Source: Acidobacteriota bacterium
GTDB lineage: Bacteria; Acidobacteriota; Blastocatellia; Pyrinomonadales; Pyrinomonadaceae
Direction of reading: 5' to 3'
DNA length: 64,000 nt
Assembly: GCA_016703965.1 (NCBI GenBank)
Contig: JADJBB010000021.1
Coordinates: forward strand, 1,674,001 to 1,738,000
The translations under genes and the position numbers were made by a program. The notes beneath the pieces were generated by a model. That model saw only the letters and a list, made by a program, of their open reading frames with translations, was not told the DNA's origin and did no database searches. Below are positions 45,564 through 54,644 of this stretch, piece by piece; within the stretch, counting starts at the first letter, position 1, and the number at the start of each line of letters is the position of its first letter.

Positions 45564-46024
45564 TTTGCTTCGGGGAGCGATGCCAGCGTCTTTTTAGCAT
45601 CCTCAGCAAATTTGCTCTGCGGATATTTTTCGACAACCGTTCCGAGATAGGCTCTGGCGTCGGCGATAAGTTTTTCCGAGGCAAATTTCTCTTTTTCTTT
45701 CTCCGACTTTGGATCGATCTTTTGTTTACCTTTGTTCTGCGACAGATAGTAACTGCTCATGCCGGCGATGTAGAGGAATTCGTCTATCTGTGAGAACTCG
45801 GGATAAGCAGCGTAAGTTTCCTCAAACCGCAGCAGAACCTGTTTGTATGCTTTCTTGAGCGGTGTGAAGGCCTGACGGGCGACGTCCAGATTGTGTTTGG
45901 CGTCAGCCTCGAGTAGCGGATCACGGTCGATCGCGGGCGTTACATTACGTTGTGCAGAGGCCGAGACAGTAAAAGCCGCAAGGGCGGTAAAAGTGAAAAT
46001 AAGTGCTAAAAACTTTTCTTTCAT
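45560..46024 (-). CDS. Exported tetratricopeptide-like (BamD-type) small protein
   Basis: The 154-residue protein starts at the ATG at 46024 with a signal peptide (ALIFTFTALAAFTVSASAQ). A longer open frame upstream overlaps the phosphorylase gene and is not supported. The C-terminal repeat ARAYLGTVVEKYPQSKFAEDAKKTLASL is typical of BamD/YbgF-like TPR units. It is much shorter than BamD and lacks a lipobox, so it is probably not the essential assembly factor. It is coupled to the VOC gene by a 4-bp overlap. Confidence 0.86.
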   Translation of the reverse strand: MKEKFLALIFTFTALAAFTVSASAQRNVTPAIDRDPLLEADAKHNLDVARQAFTPLKKAYKQVLLRFEETYAAYPEFSQIDEFLYIAGMSSYYLSQNKGKQKIDPKSEKEKEKFASEKLIADARAYLGTVVEKYPQSKFAEDAKKTLASLPEAK

Positions 46025-46082
46025 AACTAAATACAGATGTTCGCAGCGGCCTAATAGTTTCCCTCCGCGGCGGCAACACCAC

Positions 46083-46955
46083 TTATTTTCCGTATTTACC
46101 AATGATCGCCTCGAGCTTTTTCGCTGTTTCAGCCGGCCAGTGTTCCGGGGCGGTGAAGATGGCGTTCTTAGTTGCTCCTTCGTACTGATTCGGGGTCGTT
46201 TTAGTGGCGACACGTTTCACGGCATCTTTGAGTACTAGCTGGGCGTTTCGCACATTCTTGTTTAAGTATGCGATGACCATGTCGACCGTAACGTCGTCGT
46301 GACCGTCATACCAGCAGTCGTAATCGGTGACGAGAGCCATGGTGGCGTAAGCGATCTCAGCTTCGCGGGCGAGCTTCGCCTCCTGCAGGTTGGTCATTCC
46401 TATGACGTCCATTCCCCACTGGCGATAGACGTTGGATTCGGCCTTGGTCGAGAACGCGGGGCCTTCCATACAGATGTATGTTCCGCCGCGGTGCGTTTTG
46501 ACGCCAACGCTGTTGCACGAGGCTTCGAGAATATCGCCAAGCTCGTTACAAACCGGATGAGCGAACGTGACGTGGCCAACGATGCCTTCGCCAAAGAAAG
46601 TCGATTCGTGAGCACGTGCCCGCGTGCGATCAAAAAACTGGTCGGGGATCACAAAGTCAGTCGGAGCGTACTGTTCCTGCAGGCTGCCGACTGCCGAAAC
46701 GGAAAGGATGTAATCAACCCCGAGCATCTTCATCGCGTAGATGTTCGCTCGATACGGCAGTTCGCTGGGCGTAAATTTGTGACCGCGAGCATGACGCGGA
46801 AGGAACGCGACGGTCACGCCGTCCAATTCGCCTACTATGAACGCGTCAGACGGTTTACCAAACGGCGTGTCCATCTCGATCTCACGTACATTCTCAAGCT
46901 CCGGCATCTGGTACAGTCCGCTGCCGCCGATAATTCCAATGTTTACGTTTTCCAT
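46083..46955 (-). CDS. mtnP: S-methyl-5'-thioadenosine phosphorylase
   Basis: The 290-residue protein begins IGIIGGSGLYQM and contains PRHARGHKFTPSELPYRAN (phosphate-binding and base loop), SAVGSLQ, and the active-site stretch YICMEGPAFSTKAES, then VIGMTNLQEAKLAREAE. These are hallmarks of family-2 MTA/purine nucleoside phosphorylases. NVIGMTN with Asn-x-x-Gln-Glu and a Ser-Ala-Val context favour methylthioadenosine over guanosine. It cleaves MTA to adenine and methylthioribose-1-phosphate in methionine salvage. Other salvage genes are not in the window. Confidence 0.95.
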   Translation of the reverse strand: MENVNIGIIGGSGLYQMPELENVREIEMDTPFGKPSDAFIVGELDGVTVAFLPRHARGHKFTPSELPYRANIYAMKMLGVDYILSVSAVGSLQEQYAPTDFVIPDQFFDRTRARAHESTFFGEGIVGHVTFAHPVCNELGDILEASCNSVGVKTHRGGTYICMEGPAFSTKAESNVYRQWGMDVIGMTNLQEAKLAREAEIAYATMALVTDYDCWYDGHDDVTVDMVIAYLNKNVRNAQLVLKDAVKRVATKTTPNQYEGATKNAIFTAPEHWPAETAKKLEAIIGKYGK

Positions 46956-47025
46956 TTATGTTTCCAGTTTACAGTTCTCTCAAATTAAGAAGGACGATCG
47001 TTAAAATCGCCCCTCTTATTCTGCA

Positions 47026-48447
47026 TTATTTGTTCTTCGGCTCCGGCTTTGGCTCCGGTTTTTTCGGTTCCGGTTTGCCTGGTTTCGGAGGTCCGCCTGC
47101 CGGGCCGCCTTCCGGTCCGTCTGCTCCTGGCGGCATTTGCATTTGCTGCTGACGCTGCTGCTGCATTTGCTGAAGCTGTTCAGCCGTCGGTTGCGGAACG
47201 TCAAAATCGGCCGGCACCTGAATGTTGTTCGACGCTACGATCTCTTCGAGCAATTTCTTTTCTTTTTCTTCCTCAAGCTTCGCTTTCGCGAATTCCTTGA
47301 CCGGAGTGTCACGTCCCATTGGATTTGTCGGGTCTTTCACTGCGGTCGAGATCAGGATGTGACGTACGTCGTAGGTTTCTTCTTTCGAATCGCCGGATTT
47401 TCCGAGCTTACGCTCCAGCTTGATGATGTGAAATCCGAAATCGGTCTCGACGAGTTCCGGGGAAACCTGTCCTGCCTCGAGTGCTAAAGCGGCGGCTTCA
47501 AAAGGAGCGACCATGCGACCTTTCGGCGTGTCTTTGTAAATTCCGCCCTGGCCTTTGCCGTCGGGGCCTTTATTGCCTGGATCTTCGGTAAATTCATTTG
47601 CAAGAGAGGCAAAGTCTTCGCCCGCTTTTGCCCGATCCAAAAGGCCCTGAGCCTTAGCTCGTTTTTGGACAGGGTCGATCTCTGGATGATCGGTAATGTA
47701 TTTCGCTATTTCTTCATCAGTGACCTTCATCTGGTCAGCGATCTTTTCGGAGTAGAGACGAGCCAGGAATTGAGCCTGCTGTAATTTAACCTGAAGATTT
47801 GCCTTATCGACGAATTCCTTCGGAAGTTCACCCGCTTCAGCTTTCTTTTCATACTCGGCCTTGTAGATACGCATTTTAGCGAATACATCACGAGCCTGGG
47901 TCTTTTCTTCCTCGGTGATCTCGCGGTTCATTTCAGGATTGCCCTTTTTCAGAACCTCGATCTTTGCATTGAGAAAATCGTTAAATTCCTGTTCGTGCGT
48001 GCGGCCGGCAACGGGAGCCTGATCGTCCCAATATGCCTTGACCTGATCTTCGGAGATAAATCCGAATGCGGGCATCGGGCCTTTGTCCTTGTTGACCTCA
48101 CGGTCGTAATTCACCGCAAGGATCTCAGATCTGATGTTGTCGAGCTCCTGTTTGCTGTTTGCGTCCTCGGCAAGGCCTTCTTTCTTTGCCTGACTGGCGA
48201 AAGCGAGCAATTGCTTGAGATTCTCGAGCTGAGTTTTCTTCATCTCGGGATCTTCGTTCAGACGCTTAAGGATCGCCGGATTACTTTTCGCTACGTCAGC
48301 GAGCAGCATCTCGATCTCAGCTTTGGTGATCGAATTAAAAGATCCGGCCGACACATGGCCGCCAACCTTGTTCTTCCAAACGACTAGCCCCGCACCGACC
48401 GCCAAAATTGCGACGATCAAAATAATTCCTTTAGTTAAATTGCTCAA
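47026..48447 (-). CDS. Membrane-anchored peptidyl-prolyl isomerase (parvulin type)
   Basis: The product is about 473 residues with an N-terminal signal-anchor (TKGIILIVAILAVGAGLVVW), a SurA-N-like helical chaperone part (about 40-235) and a parvulin domain (about 255-375; ELVETDFGFHIIKLE). The C-terminus is a Gln/Met then Pro/Lys/Gly-rich tail, probably disordered. I chose TTG at 48447 because GAGGA lies 8 bp upstream; GTG at 48462 has no ribosome binding site. It should help fold secreted proteins in the periplasm. Confidence 0.9.
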   Translation of the reverse strand: MSNLTKGIILIVAILAVGAGLVVWKNKVGGHVSAGSFNSITKAEIEMLLADVAKSNPAILKRLNEDPEMKKTQLENLKQLLAFASQAKKEGLAEDANSKQELDNIRSEILAVNYDREVNKDKGPMPAFGFISEDQVKAYWDDQAPVAGRTHEQEFNDFLNAKIEVLKKGNPEMNREITEEEKTQARDVFAKMRIYKAEYEKKAEAGELPKEFVDKANLQVKLQQAQFLARLYSEKIADQMKVTDEEIAKYITDHPEIDPVQKRAKAQGLLDRAKAGEDFASLANEFTEDPGNKGPDGKGQGGIYKDTPKGRMVAPFEAAALALEAGQVSPELVETDFGFHIIKLERKLGKSGDSKEETYDVRHILISTAVKDPTNPMGRDTPVKEFAKAKLEEEKEKKLLEEIVASNNIQVPADFDVPQPTAEQLQQMQQQRQQQMQMPPGADGPEGGPAGGPPKPGKPEPKKPEPKPEPKNK

Positions 48448-48534
48448 TGCCCAAGTCCTCACTTACACGAAATCTCTAAATAGCAAACGGCTATGATAAC
48501 AAACTAAACGCGATATTCACTAATTAACAAGGTA

Positions 48535-48933
48535 TTATTCGATCGTTTGAACCAGTTCTAGCAGAACTCCATTTGCCGACGAAGGGTGAACGAATGCCAC
48601 GAGGCAGCCCTCTGCTCCGATCCGAGGAGTTTCGTCGATCAGCCGCATGCCCTCCGATCTCAGTTTCGCCAGAGAAACTTCGATGTCATCGACCTCGACC
48701 GCGATGTGGTGAATGCCGCCGCCCCGTTTCTCCAAAAACTTGCTGATCGGCGAATCCTCGGATGTCGGTTCAAGCAACTCGATGCGGCTCTCGCCGATCG
48801 GCAGCATCGCAACCCTCACCTTTTGATCCTCGACGATCTCCGTGTGCACGTTTTCGAGTCCGAGAGCGTCGCTCCAAAACCTGAGAGCTTCGTCGATTCC
48901 TTTTGTTGCGATGCCTAAGTGATTGATTTTCAT
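48535..48933 (-). CDS. mce: Methylmalonyl-CoA epimerase
   Basis: The 132-residue protein is a VOC-fold epimerase. It starts INHLGIATKGIDEALRFW (His5 metal ligand), includes GIHHIAVEVDDIE (second His) and ends ANGVLLELVQ (Glu ligand), matching the family in order and length. It converts (S)- to (R)-methylmalonyl-CoA between propionyl-CoA carboxylase and the mutase. MeaB, the mutase chaperone, lies just upstream on the same strand, and the mutase large subunit is at 30-32 kb. Confidence 0.95.
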   Translation of the reverse strand: MKINHLGIATKGIDEALRFWSDALGLENVHTEIVEDQKVRVAMLPIGESRIELLEPTSEDSPISKFLEKRGGGIHHIAVEVDDIEVSLAKLRSEGMRLIDETPRIGAEGCLVAFVHPSSANGVLLELVQTIE

Positions 48934-48960
48934 TTATTTACACCTATAACTTCTTTTTGT

Positions 48961-49140
48961 TGTCCACTACATGTCCGCGAGCTGTCCGCGAGCTGTCCGC
49001 GGCTTGTCCACAAACATCTGTGGACAGGTAAATATTGATAAGAATGATACTTACGGCCGCACTAAACAGTATTGCCGCAAGTTTTTAGAAAAATAATTTC
49101 ACATGTCAAATACCAAATTGCGGCAACGCAAAAACGTTGC
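48961..49140. repeat. Cluster of short direct and inverted repeats between meaB and mce
   Basis: Within this stretch TGTCCGCGAGC is repeated in tandem at 48972-48982 and 48983-48993 with a third partial copy, TGTCCACA (49005-49012) faces TGTGGACA (49019-49026), TTGCCGCAA (49072-49080) is mirrored at 49118-49126, and GCAACG/CGTTGC form a small hairpin at 49123-49140. The region is not coding. The TGTCCACA words resemble DnaA boxes loosely (TTATCCACA), but no origin-like AT-rich unwinding region is obvious. Confidence 0.7.
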
Positions 49141-49153
49141 AAGTGTGGCACAA

Positions 49154-50098
49154 TTATTTGGATTTGTCAAGGATCTTGTTCACGGCCGAATACGGATCGG
49201 TCTCTTTCGAGGCGACCTGTTTAGCGAGGTCATCGATCATCTCGCGGGCGCCTGTTTGAGACATTAAGTCGAACAGCAGACGTTCGCGGACGAGTTCGTT
49301 CAGTCGCCATTTGGCGATAGCGGTGCGGCGTTCGGCGGCGTGTTCGTTCGTGGATTGGAACTCGAAATAAATCTGGATCGCAGCACTCAGATCTTCGAGG
49401 CCTTTGTTTTCGGTCGCGACGGTCTTTATGATCGGCGGCATCCACATATCCGGGCGATGGGCGAGGGAAAGGAGGGCATCGAGTTCTTTTTGGGTGCGGA
49501 GGACGCCTTCGCGGTCGGCTTTGTTGATAACGAAAACGTCGCCGATCTCCATTATCCCTGCCTTGATCGCCTGGATGTCATCGCCCATTCCGGGCACGAG
49601 CACGACAACTGAAACGTCAGCCGTTTTCACGATTTCGACCTCGTCCTGGCCGACGCCGACGGTTTCGACAATGACCTTATCAAAACCCGCTGCATCTAGA
49701 ATTGCCACGGCATCGACCGTTGCACGTGAAAGTCCGCCAAGATTCCCACGTGTTGCCATCGACCGAATAAAAACGCCTTCCTGCATGCCCAACGTAGCCA
49801 TCCGAATACGGTCGCCGAGGATCGCACCGCCCGAAAACGGACTCGACGGATCGACGCAGATGATACCAACGCGGTTTCCCGCGTCTTTGTAATGCTGAGC
49901 CAGTTTATCGACAAGCGAAGACTTGCCCGCTCCAGGCGAGCCCGTAATGCCAATGACCGTCGCCTTTCCGGTGTGTGGAAAGACGGCTTTCATCAATTCG
50001 GCAGCGTCGTCCGTACCGCCCTCGACCTTGGTGATCGCACGGGCGACGGTTCGCGGGTGACCGGCAAATAAGCGTTCAAGAAATTCTGTATCCGGCAT
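49154..50098 (-). CDS. meaB: MeaB/ArgK family GTPase, methylmalonyl-CoA mutase chaperone
   Basis: The 314-residue protein is a G3E P-loop GTPase with Walker A GSPGAGKS (53-60), the switch segment VDPSSPFSGGAILGDRIRM, ETVGVGQDE (G3 region) and NKAD (G4). MeaB loads and protects the B12 cofactor of methylmalonyl-CoA mutase. It belongs with the epimerase gene downstream. In older annotation the name ArgK and kinase activity are used, but the mutase role is the established one. Confidence 0.95.
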   Translation of the reverse strand: MPDTEFLERLFAGHPRTVARAITKVEGGTDDAAELMKAVFPHTGKATVIGITGSPGAGKSSLVDKLAQHYKDAGNRVGIICVDPSSPFSGGAILGDRIRMATLGMQEGVFIRSMATRGNLGGLSRATVDAVAILDAAGFDKVIVETVGVGQDEVEIVKTADVSVVVLVPGMGDDIQAIKAGIMEIGDVFVINKADREGVLRTQKELDALLSLAHRPDMWMPPIIKTVATENKGLEDLSAAIQIYFEFQSTNEHAAERRTAIAKWRLNELVRERLLFDLMSQTGAREMIDDLAKQVASKETDPYSAVNKILDKSK

Positions 50099-50245
50099 TA
50101 ATCGTTCTTCTTTTCGACAAATTTAATGAGCCGCAGGCGGTCATTTTTCCATTCGCAATAGAGCTAAATCTTCGCACTTTTTCGGCAAAAATAAAAAGAC
50201 GAGCCCGTTGAACGGCCCGCCCCTTTTTTAACCTCTGCCTTGATC

Positions 50246-50773
50246 TTACATCGCACCTTCATCCGCCGAAGGCCCGTAGATCGACGGCACGGGGATGTCG
50301 TTGAGCCGCAGATAGACCGAGAGTTGGCCGCGGTGGTGGATGATGTGGTTGAGGACGAAGGTTCGCATGACCGCGACCTTTGGCATGGTCATGTAGACCT
50401 GTTCTCCGTTTCGCATGGTCCAGTCGGTGAACATCGTTTCGTCGGACGTGCTGCCGAGGATCTCTTTCGCTTTTTCGATGTGTTTGTCGAAGAATGCGAG
50501 AAGTTCCTCTGTAGTTTTGGGTTCGAACGGCGTCATATCGGCGGTCGCAAAATCCAGTTCGTCCTGCGTCAATGTTTCCTTGGTCCAGCCGAACATCTCG
50601 GCACAATGGACGGCCAGGCGGCCCATTGACATCGATTTTTCATGCGGCTGCCAGTGATATTTGTCGAGCGGCACCCGCTCGAGACACGCCCGTGTCGTTT
50701 TTGCCTCATTATCCAACTCTGCCAAAAAAGCGGTCGCCAGACGTCCCGGACCCGCTGCTGCACTTGAACTCAT
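50246..50773 (-). CDS. DinB family protein
   Basis: The 175-residue protein has a four-helix-bundle pattern with spaced His residues: H in GRLAVHCAEMFGW and HH in VLNHIIHHRGQLSVYLR, the metal triad of DinB/YfiT-like proteins. These act as thiol-dependent S-transferases (bacillithiol, mycothiol) in some bacteria; the thiol used here is unknown. It is monocistronic by spacing: the upstream 262 bp hold palindromic repeats. Confidence 0.92.
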   Translation of the reverse strand: MSSSAAAGPGRLATAFLAELDNEAKTTRACLERVPLDKYHWQPHEKSMSMGRLAVHCAEMFGWTKETLTQDELDFATADMTPFEPKTTEELLAFFDKHIEKAKEILGSTSDETMFTDWTMRNGEQVYMTMPKVAVMRTFVLNHIIHHRGQLSVYLRLNDIPVPSIYGPSADEGAM

Positions 50774-50871
50774 AGTTATAGATCTCCTTAATTGAATTTG
50801 ATGTAGATAGACATGATAGCAGGTTGTGTCATAAATGCAACATGAAACATGTAAAAATCGTTTTATTTTTA

Positions 50872-51027
50872 ACAGGGATGGACAGGATAAACAGGATAGG
50901 AGATGTTCTAAATCCTATTCATCCTGAATATTCCATAATTGAATAAGTTGGTGTCACAGTTAAACAGATGAAGAAGATAGACAGGGTTTGCAACTTTCTG
51001 AATCCTGTTTACCCTCTTCATCCCTGT
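50872..51027. repeat. Intergenic element with imperfect 26-bp terminal inverted repeats
   Basis: The left end (50872-50897, ACAGGGATGGACAGG...) is mirrored imperfectly by 51002-51027 (...CTTCATCCCTGT). Two inner sub-hairpins of the same AGGAT/ATCCT type occur between them. Related short words (ACAGGATAGACAGGATGGGC) appear at 56391-56410. It fills the space between the DinB gene and the acyl-CoA dehydrogenase stop and has no coding potential. Confidence 0.65.
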
Positions 51028-51035
51028 CTGAATAA

Positions 51036-52181
51036 TCAAAGCGATCTCAAGAGATTTTTTGCGATCACGATCCGCTGGATCTCGCTGGTGCCTTCGCCGA
51101 TGGTGCAGAGTTTTGAGTCGCGCCAGAATTTTTCTGCTGGGTAATCTTTTGTGTAGCCGTAGCCGCCGTGGATCTGGACGCCTTCTTCGGCGACGCGGAC
51201 GGCGGTTTCTGAGGCGTAAAGCTTTGCCATTGCGGACTTTTGCGTGACCGGCTTTTTCGCGTCTTTGGTCGCGGCGGCTTGCAGCGTCAGCAGACGTGCA
51301 CATTCGATCTGGGTTGCCATATCCGCGAGTTTGAACTGGATCGCCTGAAAATCCGCGATCGGTTTGCCGAACTGCTGGCGTTCCTTGGCGTATTTGACCG
51401 CCGCCTCGTACGCACCCTGAGCGATGCCGACCGACAGAGCCGCGATCGAAATGCGGCCGCCGTCAAGGATCTGCATCGCCTGCAGAAACCCCTCGCCCTC
51501 GACGCCGAGCAGGTTTTCTTCGGGTACGAAGCAATCCTCAAACACGACCGACGCCGTCTCAGAAGCACGCATTCCGACCTTGTTCTCCTTCTTATCGCCC
51601 TTGAAACCGTCCATCGATTTATCAAATATGAACGCCGAAATGCCGCGATTTCCTTTCTCTTTGTCGGTCACCGCGACGGCAACAAGCGTGTTGCAGGCGA
51701 GGGCGTGGGTGATGAAATTCTTCGAGCCGTTGACCTTCCAGCCACTGTCCTGCTTGACGGCATAGGTTCGCGTTCCCGACGCGTCCGAGCCCGCCTGAGA
51801 TTCCGTCAAACCCCAAGCTCCAAAGCTCTCGCCGGTGACAAGCGGGACGAGGTATTTCTGTTTCTGAGCTTCGTTCGCGAACATGTAGATGTGATTCGAG
51901 CAAAGCGAATTATGAGCAGCGACCGATAACCCAACGCTGCCGCAGACGCGGCCGAGTTCCTCGATGATCGTCGCGTATTCGACATATCCCATCCCGGCAC
52001 CGCCGTATTCTTCAGGAAAAAGAATCCCCATCAGCCCAAGCTCAGCCAGCTTCGGCCGCAATTCCTCAGGAAAGTGCTGAGCCTCGTCCCATTCCATCAC
52101 ATGCGGCTTTATCTCACTCTCGGCAAATTCGCGGATGCTGTATTTTATTTGTAATTGCTCTTCGGATAATTCAAAGTTCAT
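51036..52181 (-). CDS. Acyl-CoA dehydrogenase
   Basis: The 381-residue protein starts MNFELSEEQLQIK (ATG 52181). It has the FAD/acyl-CoA contact stretch GAWGLTESQAGSDASGT, GGRISIAALSVGIAQGA and the C-terminal EGTSEIQRIVIAKNLL. These fit short/medium-chain or branched-chain (isovaleryl, butyryl) dehydrogenases. Electrons would pass to ETF. With mutase, epimerase and MeaB in the window, a role in branched-chain amino-acid or fatty-acid breakdown is likely. Confidence 0.95.
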   Translation of the reverse strand: MNFELSEEQLQIKYSIREFAESEIKPHVMEWDEAQHFPEELRPKLAELGLMGILFPEEYGGAGMGYVEYATIIEELGRVCGSVGLSVAAHNSLCSNHIYMFANEAQKQKYLVPLVTGESFGAWGLTESQAGSDASGTRTYAVKQDSGWKVNGSKNFITHALACNTLVAVAVTDKEKGNRGISAFIFDKSMDGFKGDKKENKVGMRASETASVVFEDCFVPEENLLGVEGEGFLQAMQILDGGRISIAALSVGIAQGAYEAAVKYAKERQQFGKPIADFQAIQFKLADMATQIECARLLTLQAAATKDAKKPVTQKSAMAKLYASETAVRVAEEGVQIHGGYGYTKDYPAEKFWRDSKLCTIGEGTSEIQRIVIAKNLLRSL

Positions 52182-52344
52182 AAATGTGTGTATAACAATC
52201 AATTATGTTCGCATAATCGGGGATTTGGACGCAAATTTTTGATGCGGTTTGAAACGTCTTTGAAACGGGCGGCATCAAAAGCTTGATAAGAAATCCAAAT
52301 CGGCGTAACCTTACGGCAGAAATTTCAGATTATAGGAGAGTAAA

Positions 52345-53418
52345 ATGCCCACAGTTTTGTTCAGATCCATCGTTTTTCTGATTCTGATGGCAGCGACTTT
52401 CCTCGGCGTAAGATCTCAAGGTTCGGAACCGGTAAGCGGGTTGATCATGGAAATCAAGGTGGCAGACTCAGATCCTATTATCAAATTTCCGCTTCGAAAG
52501 GATCAGCCGACAGGGTTCTGGTCTCCGAGAGTTACTCGAATTCAGGGATGGCAGCCTTCACCAGGAAAGCCCATGGCTGAAGCTGTTAGTTTTCGTGCAA
52601 TCCTAGTAGGCGAAAAAATCCATTTCAAGGTACTTATGAAGCCGAAAACTTCAGAGACCGACGAACAAGAGATATGCGATCACGTCTTGGCGATTGGTGA
52701 AACTATCGAGGTTAAAGAGCTGAGGGATTACGGTTATGAGCCGATTACGGCGAGAGTCCGCAAAGTGGGACTGCTCCCCGCTGGATCTCTGTCCGTTGAA
52801 AATTGGACCAATGCAATCCGTACAACGGTTGACTCAACGATTCCAAAATTTGGAGAAATTTCGATTCACCTCACAAATGTGTCCAAAAAGCCGGTTATTG
52901 CAGTCTCGTGTTACGTTCATCAGGCTGGATATGCGTTACTTTATCCCTTTCCACTTGGCAAACAAGGCAGGGTTCTCTTGGAGCCCAATGGCGCGCACGA
53001 TTTTGAAATAGCTCTGGAATCTCTCGATGGTATGTATGGTGGGGTGACTTTAGTGGTCCGTACGGTGATTTTTGCCGATGGAACGCACGAGGGAAACGCG
53101 GGGCCATCTGCGTTGCTCGGATTCCAGCAGGAAGGGGAACGAATGGCTCTTGAGCGGTTGCTTCCGATTTTACGCGGGCTAGAAGAGCTGGACTCTATCG
53201 ACATCCTGGCCACAGTTGCCAAGATTGACGGTATGCTTGAGAAGCTAACGAACGAAAATGTTAGCGTTATGAGCTCCTACAATAATCTGGTGCGAGAGAC
53301 CGGTGTCCATTTTCGAAAAATTGAGTCTTCAGAATCGGCGACGGTACTACAGTATGTAGCCGAACTGGCTGCGGATTATCAACAATGGTTGGAGCGGCTG
53401 AGGCGGGCTAAACGATGA
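52345..53418 (+). CDS. Exported hypothetical protein, 357 residues
   Basis: A signal peptide (VFLILMAATFLGVRSQ) precedes a mature protein with no family that I recognise. The N-terminal half is beta-rich with aromatic residues; the C-terminal part (about 260-355) is helical (LERLLPILRGLEEL, LQYVAELAADYQQWLERLR). The A+T content appears higher than in neighbouring genes, which could mean recent arrival or relaxed selection. The next gene overlaps by 4 bp (ATGA), so the two are co-translated. Confidence 0.8.
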   Translation: MPTVLFRSIVFLILMAATFLGVRSQGSEPVSGLIMEIKVADSDPIIKFPLRKDQPTGFWSPRVTRIQGWQPSPGKPMAEAVSFRAILVGEKIHFKVLMKPKTSETDEQEICDHVLAIGETIEVKELRDYGYEPITARVRKVGLLPAGSLSVENWTNAIRTTVDSTIPKFGEISIHLTNVSKKPVIAVSCYVHQAGYALLYPFPLGKQGRVLLEPNGAHDFEIALESLDGMYGGVTLVVRTVIFADGTHEGNAGPSALLGFQQEGERMALERLLPILRGLEELDSIDILATVAKIDGMLEKLTNENVSVMSSYNNLVRETGVHFRKIESSESATVLQYVAELAADYQQWLERLRRAKR

Positions 53419-53849
53419 ATTCCAATATTCTGACGTCCGATGGGGAGATAACGGATCTCCTTCGGAAAACAAAAACTATTGCCGTGCTCGGCATCAAGCC
53501 CGAGTCGCACGCCGGGCAGCCCGCTCATTATGTCGCAAAATACATGGCTGACGCGGGTTACGAGATCATTCCGGTGCCGGTCTATTATCCGGATGTGACC
53601 GAGATCCTCGGCAAAACGGTTTACCGCGACCTGACGCAGGTGCCGGGCGATATCGATATGCTGAACGTTTTTCGTCGGTCGGAGGATATCTCGAAACACA
53701 CAATGGAGATCCTTGCGAAGAAACCCAAATCAGTGTGGTTCCAGCTCGGCATTCGCAACGACGAGGTCGCGGAGCGGTTTGCTGAAGCCGGGATCAAGGT
53801 CGTGCAAGATCTATGCTTGATGGTGGAGCATCGGGCGTTGATGCGGTGA
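53415..53849 (+). CDS. CoA-binding domain protein (YccU type)
   Basis: The 144-residue protein is a single Rossmann CoA-binding domain: TIAVLGIKPESHAGQPAHYVAKYM at the N-terminus, IIPVPVYYPDV, DIDMLNVFRR and VWFQLGI followed by a terminal VVQDLCLMVEH. These match the stand-alone CoA_binding family. The function is undetermined. Its stop abuts the convergent pseudouridine synthase stop with no gap. Confidence 0.93.
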   Translation: MNSNILTSDGEITDLLRKTKTIAVLGIKPESHAGQPAHYVAKYMADAGYEIIPVPVYYPDVTEILGKTVYRDLTQVPGDIDMLNVFRRSEDISKHTMEILAKKPKSVWFQLGIRNDEVAERFAEAGIKVVQDLCLMVEHRALMR

Positions 53850-54599
53850 TTATCTACGAAACGCGGGCTTCTTCGGAGCTACCTTGCCCATCAGGATATC
53901 GTATTCTTCCTTGGTCAAAGATCGGCTCATGCCTGGTTTTAAGTATGGATCGCGAACGGTTCCGATGGCGACGCGTTTAAGTTTTACTACTGAGTGGCCG
54001 ACGGAGTCGAACATTTTGCGGATCTGCTGATTGTGGCCTTCGTAAAGGATGACCTCGTACCATCCGTTTTTTTCGGTTGGTTTTAGATCTTTGATCTCGG
54101 CGGGAGCGGTTTTGAAACCGTCCTCTAACAGCACGCCGCGGCGGAGTTTGTTGATAGCGACGGGCGTGGGCAGACCTTTGACCTTAACCTCGTAAACCTT
54201 TGGGATCGTCTTCGAATTCGCGACATGATTGGTGAATTCGCCGTCATTTGTCAGGATGATCAGGCCGTCCGTGTTGTAATCGAGGCGGCCAACGGGATGC
54301 AGGCGGCCGTAGCCTTTGACGAGGTCGACGACGAGCTTGCGGCCTTCGGGGTCAGCGGCGCTTGAGAGATAGCCTTTGGGTTTGTTGACGAGAATGTAAA
54401 CGTTCTCGCGGTTTTGGAGCTTGGAGTTGATGAGCTTGCCGCGGACCTTGATGTGGTCTTTTTCCGGGTCGGCTTTGGTTCCTAGCTCGGTCACGATCTC
54501 GCCATTGACCGACACATCACCCGCTTTTATAAGTTCTTCAGAAGCCCGCCGCGACGCGATACCGGCCTGAGCTATTAATTTTTGTAATCTTTCCTGCAT
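53850..54599 (-). CDS. RNA pseudouridine synthase (RluB/RsuA family)
   Basis: The 249-residue protein has an N-terminal S4 RNA-binding domain (MQERLQKLIAQAGIASRR...) and the RsuA-type catalytic motif GRLDYNTDGLIILTNDGE with nucleophilic Asp, followed by KTIPKVYEVKV and the GHNQQIRKM motif. RluB modifies U2605 of 23S rRNA; RsuA and RluE are close relatives, so the target is not certain. There is no long C-terminal extension as in E. coli RluB. Confidence 0.94.
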   Translation of the reverse strand: MQERLQKLIAQAGIASRRASEELIKAGDVSVNGEIVTELGTKADPEKDHIKVRGKLINSKLQNRENVYILVNKPKGYLSSAADPEGRKLVVDLVKGYGRLHPVGRLDYNTDGLIILTNDGEFTNHVANSKTIPKVYEVKVKGLPTPVAINKLRRGVLLEDGFKTAPAEIKDLKPTEKNGWYEVILYEGHNQQIRKMFDSVGHSVVKLKRVAIGTVRDPYLKPGMSRSLTKEEYDILMGKVAPKKPAFRR

Positions 54600-54644
54600 G
54601 CGAACCTGCGATTGTACAGCATTTGCAGTGATTCAGCGAATCGT

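Noticed and set aside
48961..49140. Chromosomal origin because of TGTCCACA words
   Set aside because: The words differ from the DnaA consensus, there is no AT-rich unwinding stretch, and neighbouring genes are not origin-linked.
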